Assembly (NCBI GenBank): GCA_011009095.1 | Contig: VTPC01005425.1 | Coordinates: 64,342 to 128,341 of the forward strand | Origin: Ignelater luminosus | Lineage: Eukaryota > Arthropoda > Insecta > Coleoptera > Elateridae | Length of the DNA stretch: 64,000 nucleotides | Direction of reading: 5' to 3' | The notes under the pieces: model-generated | Seen by the model: only the letters and a program-made list of their open reading frames with translations | Told to the model about the DNA's origin: nothing | The model's database searches: none | Shown here: positions 50,111 to 62,790 of the stretch, piece after piece | Layout of the letters: each line of letters begins with the position of its first letter | Position numbering within the stretch: the first letter of the stretch is position 1 | Program-made: the position numbers and the translations under genes

Positions 50111-51474
50111 AACGTTTGTTCAACAAACAGAAACTGCTGTACTACGAAACGTGATTTGACACTCGAATCGTTCGATTCAAACTTCATTCATTGAGTTTCT
50201 GCAGTATGCACAGAAGATTTGTAATGGCCGATTTTGATGATGATTGTCTAGAAGATGAATAAAAAAAACTGTTCTGAATCAACATTGAAATTATCCTTTT
50301 TTGCCATCGCGTTTGCAGGAGATTTGATTTAAATGGAACTCTGCGTATTCTGATATTTCTTTATTCCTGATTCATTGCTGCTTGCAGAGTTTCGATGTTG
50401 TGTGGTTGGCAAGTTCTAATTTTGTTTTTGTACTAGATGCACTTAGCTATCGTCTACCAAAGTAAATAGCAACGTGGCTTCGACACTAAATTCCATCACA
50501 AGGCATAGGGGATGTTTCATATGCTTTGAAGCCAACGAGATATTGGAAATTAGTAGTTTTTGAAATCTACAACATGGATCTTCTTCATTTGATTCATCGC
50601 ATTCGAGTAAAATCTGATTTCCTAGAAGCTTTTAACCTCAAAGTACAACTTATAAATTCTTGTTTTTGGCACAAAAATAACATTCATGTCATAATACATA
50701 TTATTAAACAGTTTTGTACGACAGCTCTTCGAACGTGTCCCGTTTGTAATCTTCGTGATACTCTATGGCATGCTAAGACCTTTTTTTGCAAAACACTTGT
50801 GTACCTTTTTTGCGTACTCACACTTACACGTACGAAGAATTTTTAATTACAACCCACTCACCTTGGCGTATATCTTGATTCTATTGTATCGAGGTTTCCA
50901 TGAGCCATGAGATATCCGCGTACCATGGATGGCTGGCATGGTCTCCGTGGGTCAAATTGTTACCTATGTAGGTTCGAATTCAGGAAGTTCTTTAATATTT
51001 TTTATTATTTATTTGCCTTTTACAAATTCTTTGTTGAATTGTACATGTGCTTTCCCAAAGCTACCACTTCCCATTCTAGCCTGCCGTCCACCGTACGTTT
51101 CCGTTCTTCAAGTTTATGGTGCAAAGATTAAGGGTATATGGGTATATGTAAAATTCTCCAGTCTTGCATCTTGGAGCCCCGTTTTGCATAAACCTGAAAT
51201 CTCATAAACCAATCCTGATCATAAAGCACGAGTTCAAACTTATAGCACTTTTTTCTATTGATCTTGTTTCGCCACAATGGACAGTGACTTGAAGTTCAAT
51301 GAACCATCACTACCCATAACTCTCGATATCAGCATCACTGCGATTTGGAACTTTTTTTTTCTGAGTGAAACATCTTAAATGAAATTAAGAAGACGATGTT
51401 GCAGATTTTTTGTTTTTGTGGTTTTTTAGTTGTTTTCCTGCAAGTAATTCTAATTCATTCTTGTTTCATAATCA

Positions 51475-52471
51475 TAAACGTGTACTTTTAGTTTTTTGAT
51501 ATCACCTCGGGAACATGGTCAAAATGGCTGCCTAAGTCTGAAAAAAAGTAACAAAACTGCGCACACTGGTCCGAAATCACAAAAAGCTGGCCAAAAGTAA
51601 AAAAAAACAAATTTTCTATTTCGAGAATTTTAGTTTTTAGGTTGCATGCTTGGATGTTTGAAGTGTCAAATTCCGTACAAATATCTGTCGGTTTGTGATG
51701 ACTGTGAGAGCGGGAGGTAGTTTAAAAGAGCCACTTGGTCAGTTCGAACGTGTTGAAAATAAATCTCCAAAATAAGGTATTGTTTAAAGTAGTGCTGTTT
51801 CATTAATTATTAACTCTTTTTGAAGATTTAAAATGGATCAGTTAGATAAAGATACGTAGAATTATAATTGAAATAAGTGATGTGCTGAAAACAAAAATTA
51901 AAATTACCACAATGCAATTTTTTCAAAAAAATCATACAAGAGAAAAAACTTCACAATTTACAAATGTAGAAAAACAACTATGAATTTTGCAGAATTCTGT
52001 GACGACCTTGATTACCCCATACATGTAATTTAATGAATTAACATAATTGACAAAGAACAGCTGCTGATAGGTGTTCCAACAAAAATAATGCACGTGTTTC
52101 GCGATAGCTGTCAAAATATTTATTTGTATGATGGAATTCATTTTCAGCCCAGTCAAGTCACTCAAAAACATCTTGTCCGCCGTATTGGATTCGCCATTTT
52201 GACTTTTAAATCGTAATCAGTGACCTCGAAAACCGCAATATGTAAATCTTCGTGGATGTAGAACAACGTTTTTATATTTTGACCACGTTTTCGGGATTTC
52301 AGGTCAGTATGCGGCGGCGGCGGCCGAAAATTGGAAAATTTTCAAAAAAAATTTTTTACTTTACAATCGTATTCTACATCAAAAATAAGAAACGTGTACT
52401 TTTAGTTTTTTTGATATCACCTCGGGAACTTGGTCAAAATGGCCGCCAAAATTTCAAAAAAGTAACAAAAC
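51475..52471. repeat. two direct copies of an 84-bp sequence
   Basis: The segment 51475-51558 (AAACGTGTACTTTTAGTTTT ... CAAAATGGCTGCC ... AGTAACAAAAC) recurs at 52390-52471 with a few changes. Both copies share GATATCACCTCGGGAAC. The sequence between them also contains CAAAATGG-type and G/C-rich pieces (CGGCGGCGGCGG near 52311), so both may belong to a larger dispersed repeat. Confidence 0.75.
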
Positions 52472-55248
52472 GGGAGTTCGTTGTGGTTACGCTTTGCATT
52501 CCCAGATGTTTTATGTTGTAACATCAGGTTAACAAGCAATATCAAATCTCTTCTAATGTAGAAATACATAATTTTGGTAAAATATTTAGGTAAAGGTTCA
52601 CAACATAGTATATAGAACAGTATGTCTAGAAATACATTTGTTGACACTAACATGAGTATGTATGGTCTTCTCCAACTTGCATAGCCTTTCATCTCCATAT
52701 TGTATTATTTGCGTTGGTGTTGATCTCATTAACTTGTATATGCAGTGCAAACTTCCGGATGGCACTATATCAAAGGGAGTTCGTTCTTTGCTGTGATGGT
52801 TCTAAGTTTAGTTCAAAGTAATTAACCTTCGTTACCGATGGGGAAATTGTTACCGGAACAAAAGATTTGTTCGAGTTATTTTTCTCTGGAGGATGCAACT
52901 ATGAGAAGAATTAAATCCTAAATTAGAATTATTTTATAAAGAAAAATGTCAAAATAGTGCAGGAAATTGTTCAAATCCCAACATTAACTGCAAAATACGT
53001 TTTTAGTTGCGTTGTTTTCATAAATGCTCCGAACAATAATTATTAATGATATTGTTCCGCTTGATGAGACATTAATTTTGATGAGATCGTAGGTAGGAAT
53101 TGAAACTGCCAAAAAAGTACAGGACCATCCTTTTTATATTTAATCAAAACGCCTCGCATAAAAAATTAACTATGGAAATTGCTTTGATTATGTGCGCGCT
53201 TCATCAGAGCATCGTTTTGTGTTTAGTATGTCATTTCCTTGAAAATATCACTAATTAATTTTTAATCTTTGCTCTGTTAAAGGAAACTTATGTTTTTATC
53301 TTCCTATTATGTATATTGAGTATTTCATTTTGTTCTACGTTTCATTGGGCTTCACCGTTACCATTATCCTTAATGTGTGAATATTAACTAGGAATCGATT
53401 GTATTGTATTGTGTTGCAATTTCTAATTTGACAAATATATATTAATGATCTTTTTGTTCGAGAATAATAAGTCTACGTTGATGAAATTTATTTTCTTGTC
53501 CCTTTTGGCTAATAAAATGATGAAAAATAAATTAACCGACAGGAGTATCACAACCTACACGTTAAAAGTTTAATTATCTTTCAGTAAGTAATTATTGTTA
53601 TTATCGAGACAATTTCTGTTTTACTGTTTGCACGTGAGCAGTATGTTGTGTATTAGTAGCATAATATATCATCTTGATCAGTGAATGTATTTTGGAAGGA
53701 TTATCATAAAAGTCATAACCCATATAGGTATATACAATACCTGTAGGTCGTTAGATAAGATTCTTTTGTGTATTTATAGTTTAGCATTGATGATGATGAA
53801 GTTCTGCGTATTGTATGTGGGCGCCCATATATTTATAATCAAATAGACTACTACAAGAAAAAAACGTAAATTCCTTTTTCTGGGCGTACTTTTATTATTG
53901 TATAGTTCATAATTCTCCTAGTGCGTTCTCTACCTTTTTATTCATCCAACAGCTGATTTGAGGCATTGTTCGTGTAATTAAAACAAGTTTCCTAAACAAC
54001 TTGCGTGTGCTGGCTTTGACGGTTGATTCTCGATCCACGTAAAAATCGAGTTCTATATCTTCTTCTTTCTCGCACAAACGGAATTCCACTGTTTGTTGCG
54101 CTTTAACGTTTGCGACGAACTATCAGTGTTTGGCTTTTGATATCAATCGTATTGACTTCAGGTTATAGACATTTGCTATCTTCTCTTTCTATTGCCATTT
54201 CATGTAATGGGCTAAACAGAGATGATAGAAACTTTGTGCCACTATACGTTACGAGCACAGTATATAGAGTGCATTGTGTTCTCGGAGCTTGGAGCTTTAT
54301 ATAAATTTATATTACGCCAAGGTTTTTAGAGATGAAAATGGAGGTTTAGAATTTGCTGTGTATGATTTAGTGCTTTTTTAAAATTTATCATGGATGATTT
54401 GTTGAGTAATATGCGAATTGTTTTTTATTTATTTGCTTGTGACTCGCAATAAATCCGATTACTACTTCAATTCCCAATTCATAATAAGTGATTGTGTGCT
54501 AATATCTTCATTAAGAATTTTTCTCGTTTGCAAGTTTTAATGACTGCCTTCAAACAAATTTCTTATCTTTATTATGGATGCTGATATTGGTTTAAATGAA
54601 GACTGTGTGACTCATTTTAAGGAAGTTTGCGGTTATTAGTTATCAAATACAGTATAACCTTCCTAGGTACTTGTATTAGTTTGATTTTATTTTTTTTATG
54701 AATATAAAATATTTTACTTATACTTTGAGAAACTTCCATATAAGAAATATTTCTGTTGCGGAAATCTCATTAAAAATGGTTTTTTTAAAGAAATAAAAAA
54801 TTAAGTTTATCAGTATCTCTGCTATAGGTGATACAGTGGAATATTTATAGGAAATTCGCACGCAATATACTTGTCCCGATAGATAATTTTGGACTATATT
54901 CGGCTGTAATTTGTATGGCTACACAATATCAACACGTGTACCATACAAGAAAAAGAAATTAAAATCGTTCGTTATTCCTGTTCTATTCTTTTCGATTATG
55001 AATGAATAAGTGAAAATCAATAAATTTCAATACGTTGCCCCCCAAAAAAGATACAATATACAATCGTACAAAAAGCTTTTGTCTGTTTCAAGTCGTGGAG
55101 TTTATTTTTCAAACTTCGCAATTATATAAAATACACTTAACTTAGGGAACAACACATTATTATTCGCAAACTAAAATGACAAGTACTGATGTCTGCTAAT
55201 TACCAGGAAAATTCATCATTTATTGTCCCTGACATAGAAACAAACAGT

Positions 55249-56285
55249 TCAGAGGTATAAAACTATTTTATTTTTCAACGTAATCTTCTGATAGGTTAAT
55301 ACATTTTTCATATCGATGCTGAAATGCTTGAATACTTTTCGAGAAAATTCTTTACTTTGGTCTGCAAACCACTCGTTTACTGCGTCGTTTGAAAAATGGG
55401 CTCCCCGAAGATGTTCTTTTAGTTTTGGGAACAAGAAATAGTCACTGGGAGCCAAGTATGGAGAATAGGGAGGTTGTTCAAAAAATTTCAAAACCGGCAC
55501 TGTGAATGGCGGCCATGGAAACATTGTGAGGTGGGGCATTATCCTAATGAAACAAAACGCCACGTCTCAACTTTCCTCTTAGCTTTTCTTTAATAGCATC
55601 GCGAACTTTTGGTATTAGCTTTGCATAATATTCACCCCTAATAGTGTGCCCACGTGGTAAATAATCTATAAAAATTACTCCCTCATAATCCCAAAAAACG
55701 GTTGCCATGATCTTTCCGGTTGAAAACTTGACACGAAATTTTCGTTTTGACCCTGGATCGAAATGCTGAACCCAAGTTTCATCTACAGTAACAAATGTTT
55801 TCAAAAATTGATCCGGATCTCTGTTAATTATCCCCAAATTAGTCTCAGCAGTAGTCTCTCTGATGCGTTTGTGATCGGACGTCAGCATTTTTGGTACCCA
55901 ACGTGCAGACACTTTTCTGAGGTTTAACTCATTGTGCAAAATTTTTTCAAACGGTTTGTGATTTCTTGCAAACTGGTACCTAACTTATTGAAAATCAGAA
56001 ACTAGCTGGAAACATTGTTTCAGCTGGAACAGGAGTCTGACAAATTGTCATTTGCAAGATAACCGTGAGATGTCAGCGTCCATTTTGTTTGTTGAATACG
56101 CACAATTCACAAATACGTGCATGTGCGCATGATCGTAGAAAAATTTGTAAAAAGTCCAGAGATTTTTCCAAACGATTTGTAAACAGTTACGTTCACTGCT
56201 GGAACGCTAATTTGCATTTGTGCATGTGCCAAATGGTTGGCAATCGTTTGTGACTGCTGCTAGAACAAACCTTATAAATCACCCT
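55249..56285 (-). mobile_element. decayed mariner-like element
   Basis: Minus-strand fragments of a mariner transposase: KILHNELNLRKVSARWVPKM, VTVDETWVQHF (first catalytic Asp), FWDYEGVIFIDYLPRG, RRGVLFH, and in a shifted frame PPYSPYLAPSDYFLFPKLKE. The frame breaks near the second catalytic Asp (around 55550) and the N-terminal DNA-binding region is missing, so it is inactive. The 3' boundary on the plus strand may be the AAATCACCCTGTAGA tip at 56285, which resembles other Tc1/mariner ends in this window. The left end is unclear. Confidence 0.8.
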
Positions 56286-59200
56286 GTAGATTAAATCAGC
56301 GTTTCTTAACCTTTTCCCATACACCACGTTTTATCATCTTGGGAATTTCCACTCTGATATGCATACATAGGTAAAAGGCCATAACTGGATGAGAAGGGAG
56401 CAATCTCGTTCTAGAAGAAGAATCCCGTTCTAAAATGATATGGAAAAGAATAATAAAATAAATGGAAAATTTTTGCCTTAACAAAAATTTTATTTTTCCA
56501 TTTGAGCTTTTGCTTCAGGCTATGGTCCTGCCTCTAGGTAAGACTTCAGTAACTCCTCGCAGTCATTTCTTTTCTTCATCTGTTGTCTTCTTCGACCTTA
56601 CTTCTCTAGCTGTTATGCTAAAAATTTCTTTGTGTAACATACAAGTCATATCAAGCAAAAGATACATTTGGAAGAGATTGCGTTTAGTTATGCCACCGTT
56701 ATAGAGATTTTGATTTCATTGTCTCGTTATCTCGACGAAGTTGGAAAATATTCATAATAGGATTTCGTGAAGTTTGAAAACTTATTTTAAGTAAATAAAA
56801 TTCTGTAGTGCCGATTTGGTAATGACTTGATGAAGTAAGCGCTCCGAGTACACAGAACGTTCTAGTTGAAACACGGAGCAAAATTTTTTGCGTTTCGAAT
56901 ATTTATTGCTCTGGCATTTCAGATCTAGCTCTGGGAAAGATAAAGATTAAAATGACAGCAATCTGGATTACCGATCTTCCATGGTGTCGTTGCATATGTA
57001 AATCTGGTAAATGTTAAAGAGATTATTACCTCAAAGAGTCGACTACTATAGTAATTGTTTTACAAATGTTCAATTCAAATACACAAAAAAGACCAAGAAA
57101 AATCTGTCTAAAACTGACCCCATTGCTACTACGATGATAGATGTTTTACCAATACTATCAAAAAAAGTGAAATATACTAGAAACAAAAAAACTAGTTATT
57201 TACTTTGTTTCAGAATCCTGAGTTATGAATCATTGTTTACTGTTTCAGGTTATTATTAACCGAAACTATAATTTGGTAAATAATCGGGATCATTCTCAAT
57301 ATTAAAAGGTGGAAGTCGATTGCACTTAGACACCTTGCATACATACTCTTTTGAATTGTAGAAAATTCAATTATGTTCGACGTTCACTTTTATTGATTAA
57401 TATATCGTTTAGAGAAACTATGAAATTTTATGTAGTCTGAAAACCGATAAAACTTATCATTCCTATTTCGTCCTTCGTTGCATAATCGATATTAAAAAAA
57501 CAAAATATTTTCACAGGTAATTTATCTAGTTGAAACACGCGATCGAGTTTCTCAATGATTTATAGTACCAATAAGTCCCCCTTTTGGTATTACTGGAATC
57601 CAGTGAATTTTTCAATGCAACGCGAAAACTTGTTCTTGCAAATGCATTTTGTATTAAGTTTTGTTTAAAAATAGTCTTAACCTAGTTCCGTTTGAAATGG
57701 TTGTGTTTTCTCGGTTGGCCGCCCGAAAATAAATTTTTAAGGACACGCAATTTTCATAACTATAATCATACATGTATATATGCATGAATTTTTGGCATAA
57801 TTTCTTCTGGGTTTTCATTTTGATTGCAAAGCATGCGTAAATCTGAAACCTATTAAGTTAGATTTTCATTTGAAACGTTTAAATATTTATCAATTTTATT
57901 TTCGTTCACTTAATTTATTTTTTGTTGTAACTTATCACAAAATTATATCACTGTATGCCATATCGAGCTATATGGTATAATTCTGGAAACTATTGTAGAA
58001 GGAACAAACAAATTAATCATCATTAAGAGCAATAAATTCTTGACCTTAGATAGAGACTTGGTTTGATGACAATGGAAATTAAACATAATAATTATTATTA
58101 ACAAATAATTATTAACGGAAAAAACAATTAGTTTCTAAAATTAAAAACACATTTAGTTAATATAGAAAATATTAAGGAATAGACAAAGGAATCCTCGAAG
58201 CATTGAGATTTTTAAAATTTTAATTGTAAGATTCATGTATGAGTACGTCATTGTTACGGAATTATAAAGAAGGTAAGTGCATAATCTAAAAAATTATTGT
58301 TTTTTTCTTCCGCTGATGAGATCAAACAAAATCGAATTTTCTATGTATATTTTTTTTTATTAAGACTGTTTGATTATTTACTTTACATTAAAACAATTAT
58401 TAATAAGTATCATGTTTTAAATCTTAGCTTTTGAGTTAGCTAAAATGACTGTAAGCAGCAACTTAAAAGTTATTTTAATAATAATACCACAGCCATGGGT
58501 TAGTCGAACTTACTAGCATTTTTAAGTTGCTTTTACTCTTGTTAAAAAGTAAAAACAGATCCAAAAATAAAATGGAAATACGCGTTAAATTGCGCATAAA
58601 TTTACACGGCTTCCCGAGCCACCTAGATCGATAATCTTTAATTAGTCTAGTAGGCCATGACAAGCTGTCCAGGTTATTAAAATCGGTTTAACGGTTTTTT
58701 TCGATGATTTCACCTCTTGTTAATGGAAATTAAGAGAAACCCAAAACAAATGTTATCTTCGTTGATTGTACTTCTAAAGAGCTCAAAATGGTCTTTTTTG
58801 GTAACAAGTTTTTAACGTTTTTGGATTATTAGAACGCCCTGTAGATACATATTTTTCAAATACAGTTTCGTTATTTTCCTAAAAATTAATAATGTTCACC
58901 TAAGTTACAACTCTAGAGAAATTGTTTCATAATATTCAATTTTGCATTTCTTTAAGCAGAATATAAACTTCTGGATTACGCTAATCATTAAACCATACTC
59001 TGCTTATTTTGGCTTCGAAGTTGTAAAATCCATGAACAAATCCTCGAGAGCTAAACCCTACTACCTCCATCCACCGTGCTTGCTCTTTCCTCGGCACGCT
59101 CGGTTTTCAGACAAGACGGGATTTTATTCTACAGGGACTCGTCTGAAGGTAGAATTAAATTGAAATCTGTGAACAGATCAATTGGACAACCGTGCATACA

Positions 59201-60178
59201 TTGAAAAGGAAATTCACCTGTGTGCGACAAATACCACAGTTTTATTTTTATTTTGTTTTTTTTTTGGTGTGTTTTCTTCGAGGAAAAAGAAACAAAGTAA
59301 CTTACATAATTGATTTGAATATGAAATTCTCTAGTTACATGAAGATTTTTTAATTGGCTAAGTTTTAAGAAAATTCGCTATAGAAGGATTAATAATGCAA
59401 ATGAGTATTAAACCTTATCAAGGAATATTAAAAGTTTGTACAGGAATGGGTATTAGAATGAATTACAAAATAAACACACAGGGTATTTCTGAAAGTACTT
59501 CCAGCGGATACAACAGCTGAAAGAAATCGAAACAAAATCGAATAGGCTAATTGTGAATGTTGAGTTTAAAGTAGATTAAAGATTGTTTCAATACACTTGA
59601 AAAGGAAGCTAATCATTTCCGCAAACGTGAGAAGTTCAGACTATGACAATCAGCTTAACTGTATCAGTTTCACACTGGAAAATATTTCATTGACAATACT
59701 AATTTAATAAGGAATGGAACCCTGAAGATTTAAATTTTAATCAACCTTATTTTGGGAATCGGGTATTAGTAAGGATGGGAGGCTTATCAAAGTTGATGAT
59801 CAGAAAGGAAACCTAAGGTCGCAAGATTGTTGGAAGTAATTCTCAGGAAAAAAAAACGGATGCAAATGTACTTTGACTAATATTAATGACCGGCCGGACC
59901 GGACACCAAAAACGCTTACTGAGAATGGTAGAATTTTAAAATGGTTTCCATTGTGGCGAAAAGCAAAATAGGGCATTTGATTAGTTTACAAAAGATCTGT
60001 TTGCTTTGGATTTTCATAATTTTTGAAATTAGATTTTATAGGTGCGTCAAAGACACTTATTGAAGTGAAGACAGAACAAGATAGAATTTAATAAGAAACC
60101 TTAAATCTGCCTAAAACGGCGAACAATAGGTAGACGATTAAATTTACGATACAACTATTTACAACGATGTTTGTACTA

Positions 60179-60725
60179 CACAGAGTGATTTATTAGCTCT
60201 ATTACAAACTTCGGCAGATCAAAACTTATTCGATTTTAAGAAGAAATGTGTCAACATAGGTTTGGTTCTTTTTAATTACGGAGTTACTTGCTATGGGATT
60301 CTGAACTTACAATACAATACATCCATATCGAAAACCTTGAAACGATACTGATTTTCAGGTACTTATACTTGTTATCAGCAATTCTACGATGCTACAAAGG
60401 CTGTTATCAAAATATGTCAAAACGTTATGGAAAAGACGATCTTTAAACGTAGTTGAGAGTTATTTTTCTCGCATTGTCGTATCGTATCAAGATTTCAGAA
60501 TCCCACTATAGTCTTCGAAGATCTATAATCAAAAATTGCGATAGCAATGATGAAACACAAAAGTTGGGTGTGATAAGAACAAAAGTTGTTGATGTTTCTT
60601 TGTTGTTTATAGATTTTGGAATTCTTTAATTAATATAAATCAGACCTATGTTCACAGAACATTTTTTTCTTAAAATCGAATAGGTTTTGATCTGCCAATT
60701 TGTTATAGAGCTGTAGTTAGTTACA
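60179..60725. mobile_element. foldback MITE, about 545 bp
   Basis: The left arm (CAGAGTGATTTATTAGCTCT, then GGCAGATCAAAACTTATTCG) is inverted at the right end near 60650-60715 (CGAATAGGTTTTGATCTGCC). Inner arms pair partly as well (TGGGATTCTGAA against TTCAGAATCCCA). It encodes nothing. The tip resembles the elements at 24418 and 38365. Confidence 0.75.
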
Positions 60726-60927
60726 TTTTTACCGTTACTTTTAAACATTTTTTTACATTGCCAACCGATTTGTACTTGCCGCAAGCACCGTTATGGGGTA
60801 GCTGTGTTAAAATGGACAAACGGCAGGTGCACGGCCTCTTTTGGCTGACAACATCCTGCTTAGCTATGTGAAACAATTTTTAAAATCTAAGTGGTTATTT
60901 GAATTTATCCACCCCAATCTACTCTAC

Positions 60928-61418
60928 TATACACCGTTCACGATGTTTCTGGGTCGTATATGGCTGTGGCAGAATGGCAGTTTGAGTATTGTAAACTGGG
61001 CTGTTTATCTATTAAGTCGGCTTGTAAAATCTTATTGACGCTTAATGTACTTTAAGGTTATGATTTTATGACAGTTTGACATCAGGCTGTTACCGTTTTT
61101 TGTAAATCTATAAATCGATTACGCAAAAAAAATATTTCAAGAAAATTTCTATTTATATTTAGTTTTATGTTTTTATTTATAATCTTTGGCATTGTTCTTA
61201 ATTGGCATTAATAGATGCAAAATATAAAAAAATTGATCTTTTTTTAACAAAGCAAAACTAATCGGTACTAAACGTTTATGCAAAATTTTTGGTCGCGCAA
61301 CGGCGCCAAATAAAGACGCAGGTACGGCAATTTTTAAGAAAAAAGGAAGCAATACTTCCAACCTAACAAAATAAAAGCATGACCTATTACGACCCAGAAA
61401 CATCGTGAACGTTGTATA
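60928..61418. mobile_element. MITE with about 30-bp inverted ends, 491 bp
   Basis: The left end TATACACCGTTCACGATGTT (continuing TCTGGGTCGTA) is matched by the inverse at 61388-61418. The interior arms do not pair further. There is no coding capacity; the short frames inside are chance. Family unknown. Confidence 0.75.
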
Positions 61419-62589
61419 CACACTATAGATAGTAGCAAATAAATATACAAACACCCAAACCGTTGGAGGAAGCGTCCAAATTATTGAAGTATTTGTATGG
61501 TCGAGATTGTAAGTATTTCATCTTAAATAATTAGTTTGATTGTTACAAATAATTTGATTGTAGGTTGAGGTTAGGTAACCAAATTCTAAAAATCATGCAT
61601 GTTCCAGACAACGCGGAACGCTCATGTTTCCTCTTTTTGTTCTACTACGAACACTCATTTGAAGTACAGTTACCATTTTTGTAATGTAATTCTAGTCTAG
61701 ATCTAGCCAGTGTACAAAAATTATAACCGTGCTTCAAGCAAGTGCAAAAGAGAAAACACAGGTGTTACACGATTTCTGGGACACCCTGTATTTTATTTAT
61801 TGTGAGATCGTACGTTTCTGATAAATAACTGTTTAGATATCTTGGGATTTATTAGATTTCTAGGAAATACGAAGAATTATTTTTGTTTCTCTTGGCGCCC
61901 TAAAATTCCCTAGATGATTTGGCAACCCTGGAATCGTTTTCTCTAAGTTATCTACATTTTGTTTGTATAATAATATTTGTTCTTGTAGCATTTACATTAC
62001 AAGAAATTTAGTTGTAATCTTACTCGTTGAATTAACAAAAGAACAAAAATTGTTAACTTTCGAAAAAAACTATAATACTAAAGCGCCGCTTACTATTTGA
62101 TGATGACTGATGAGAATGACTAAGAAAATGAAAACAAAAATAAGGACGATTTTAAGCGACTCGAGTTTTGACTCAAGACCAGTTCGCTACCATGTGCTAA
62201 TTAGATCAATAATACACAATTTGAGTTTTGATAACATAGTCAACAATGATGATTTGTTTTTGTAGTGTTGATGCTGATGCTAGCGAGAATAAAAATTATC
62301 ACAGATTGCGCATGCAAGAGTTTTAATGTTTCCAAAATTAGGTTCATAATTAGTCATCCCGATTAGATATTACATAATTGAATAACAATACTGCTGTAAC
62401 AACCTACTAGGAAAATGCACATAATTTAGTTAAAATGCATTTTGTTGGAAACAATTTTATGGTATTAAGTAACTTCCAACACTTTTCTTGAAATTTTCCC
62501 ACTTGATTGTATCTCTAAATTGCAAATGTATGAGATAATCTGAGCGTTTAGAGTGTATGACGTATTACAAAATAGAATCAAAGTTCAGT

Positions 62590-62790
62590 TTTCAGCACGG
62601 TAAGTGGAGATGTGGAGTTGACAGGAGTTCCGTGCTCCATGCGAGTCATTGTCCCCACTGCCAAGGCCATGCGTTTCTCTAAAGCCCTCCCCCTTGTCAA
62701 CCGCGGATCGCTAGGAACGCTACGAGCGGGGCAAATAATCGCGCGGCTGCTGGAATTGCGAAAGTGCTTCAACTATTACGTATTTGCTTG
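62590..62790. other. GC-rich island of unknown role
   Basis: A strikingly G/C-rich stretch (TCAACCGCGGATCGC, CGAGCGGGGC, ATCGCGCGGCTG) in AT-rich intron. A perfect GTAAGT donor context lies at its left edge (CACG/GTAAGT, 62599). It is open on both strands but shows no known motif. It could be an alternative promoter or noncoding exon, or a dispersed repeat. Confidence 0.35.

Noticed and set aside
50526-51207. Two or three overlapping plus-strand frames of 74-106 codons
   Set aside because: No known motifs, no supporting splice model, and located among transposon debris.
53907-54304. Frames on both strands in a slightly G/C-richer patch of the pumilio intron
   Set aside because: Short, unrelated to Pumilio, and without recognisable domains.
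61771-61792. GGGACACCCTGTA, a typical Tc1/mariner-type tip
   Set aside because: No inverse partner was found nearby, so no element can be delimited.
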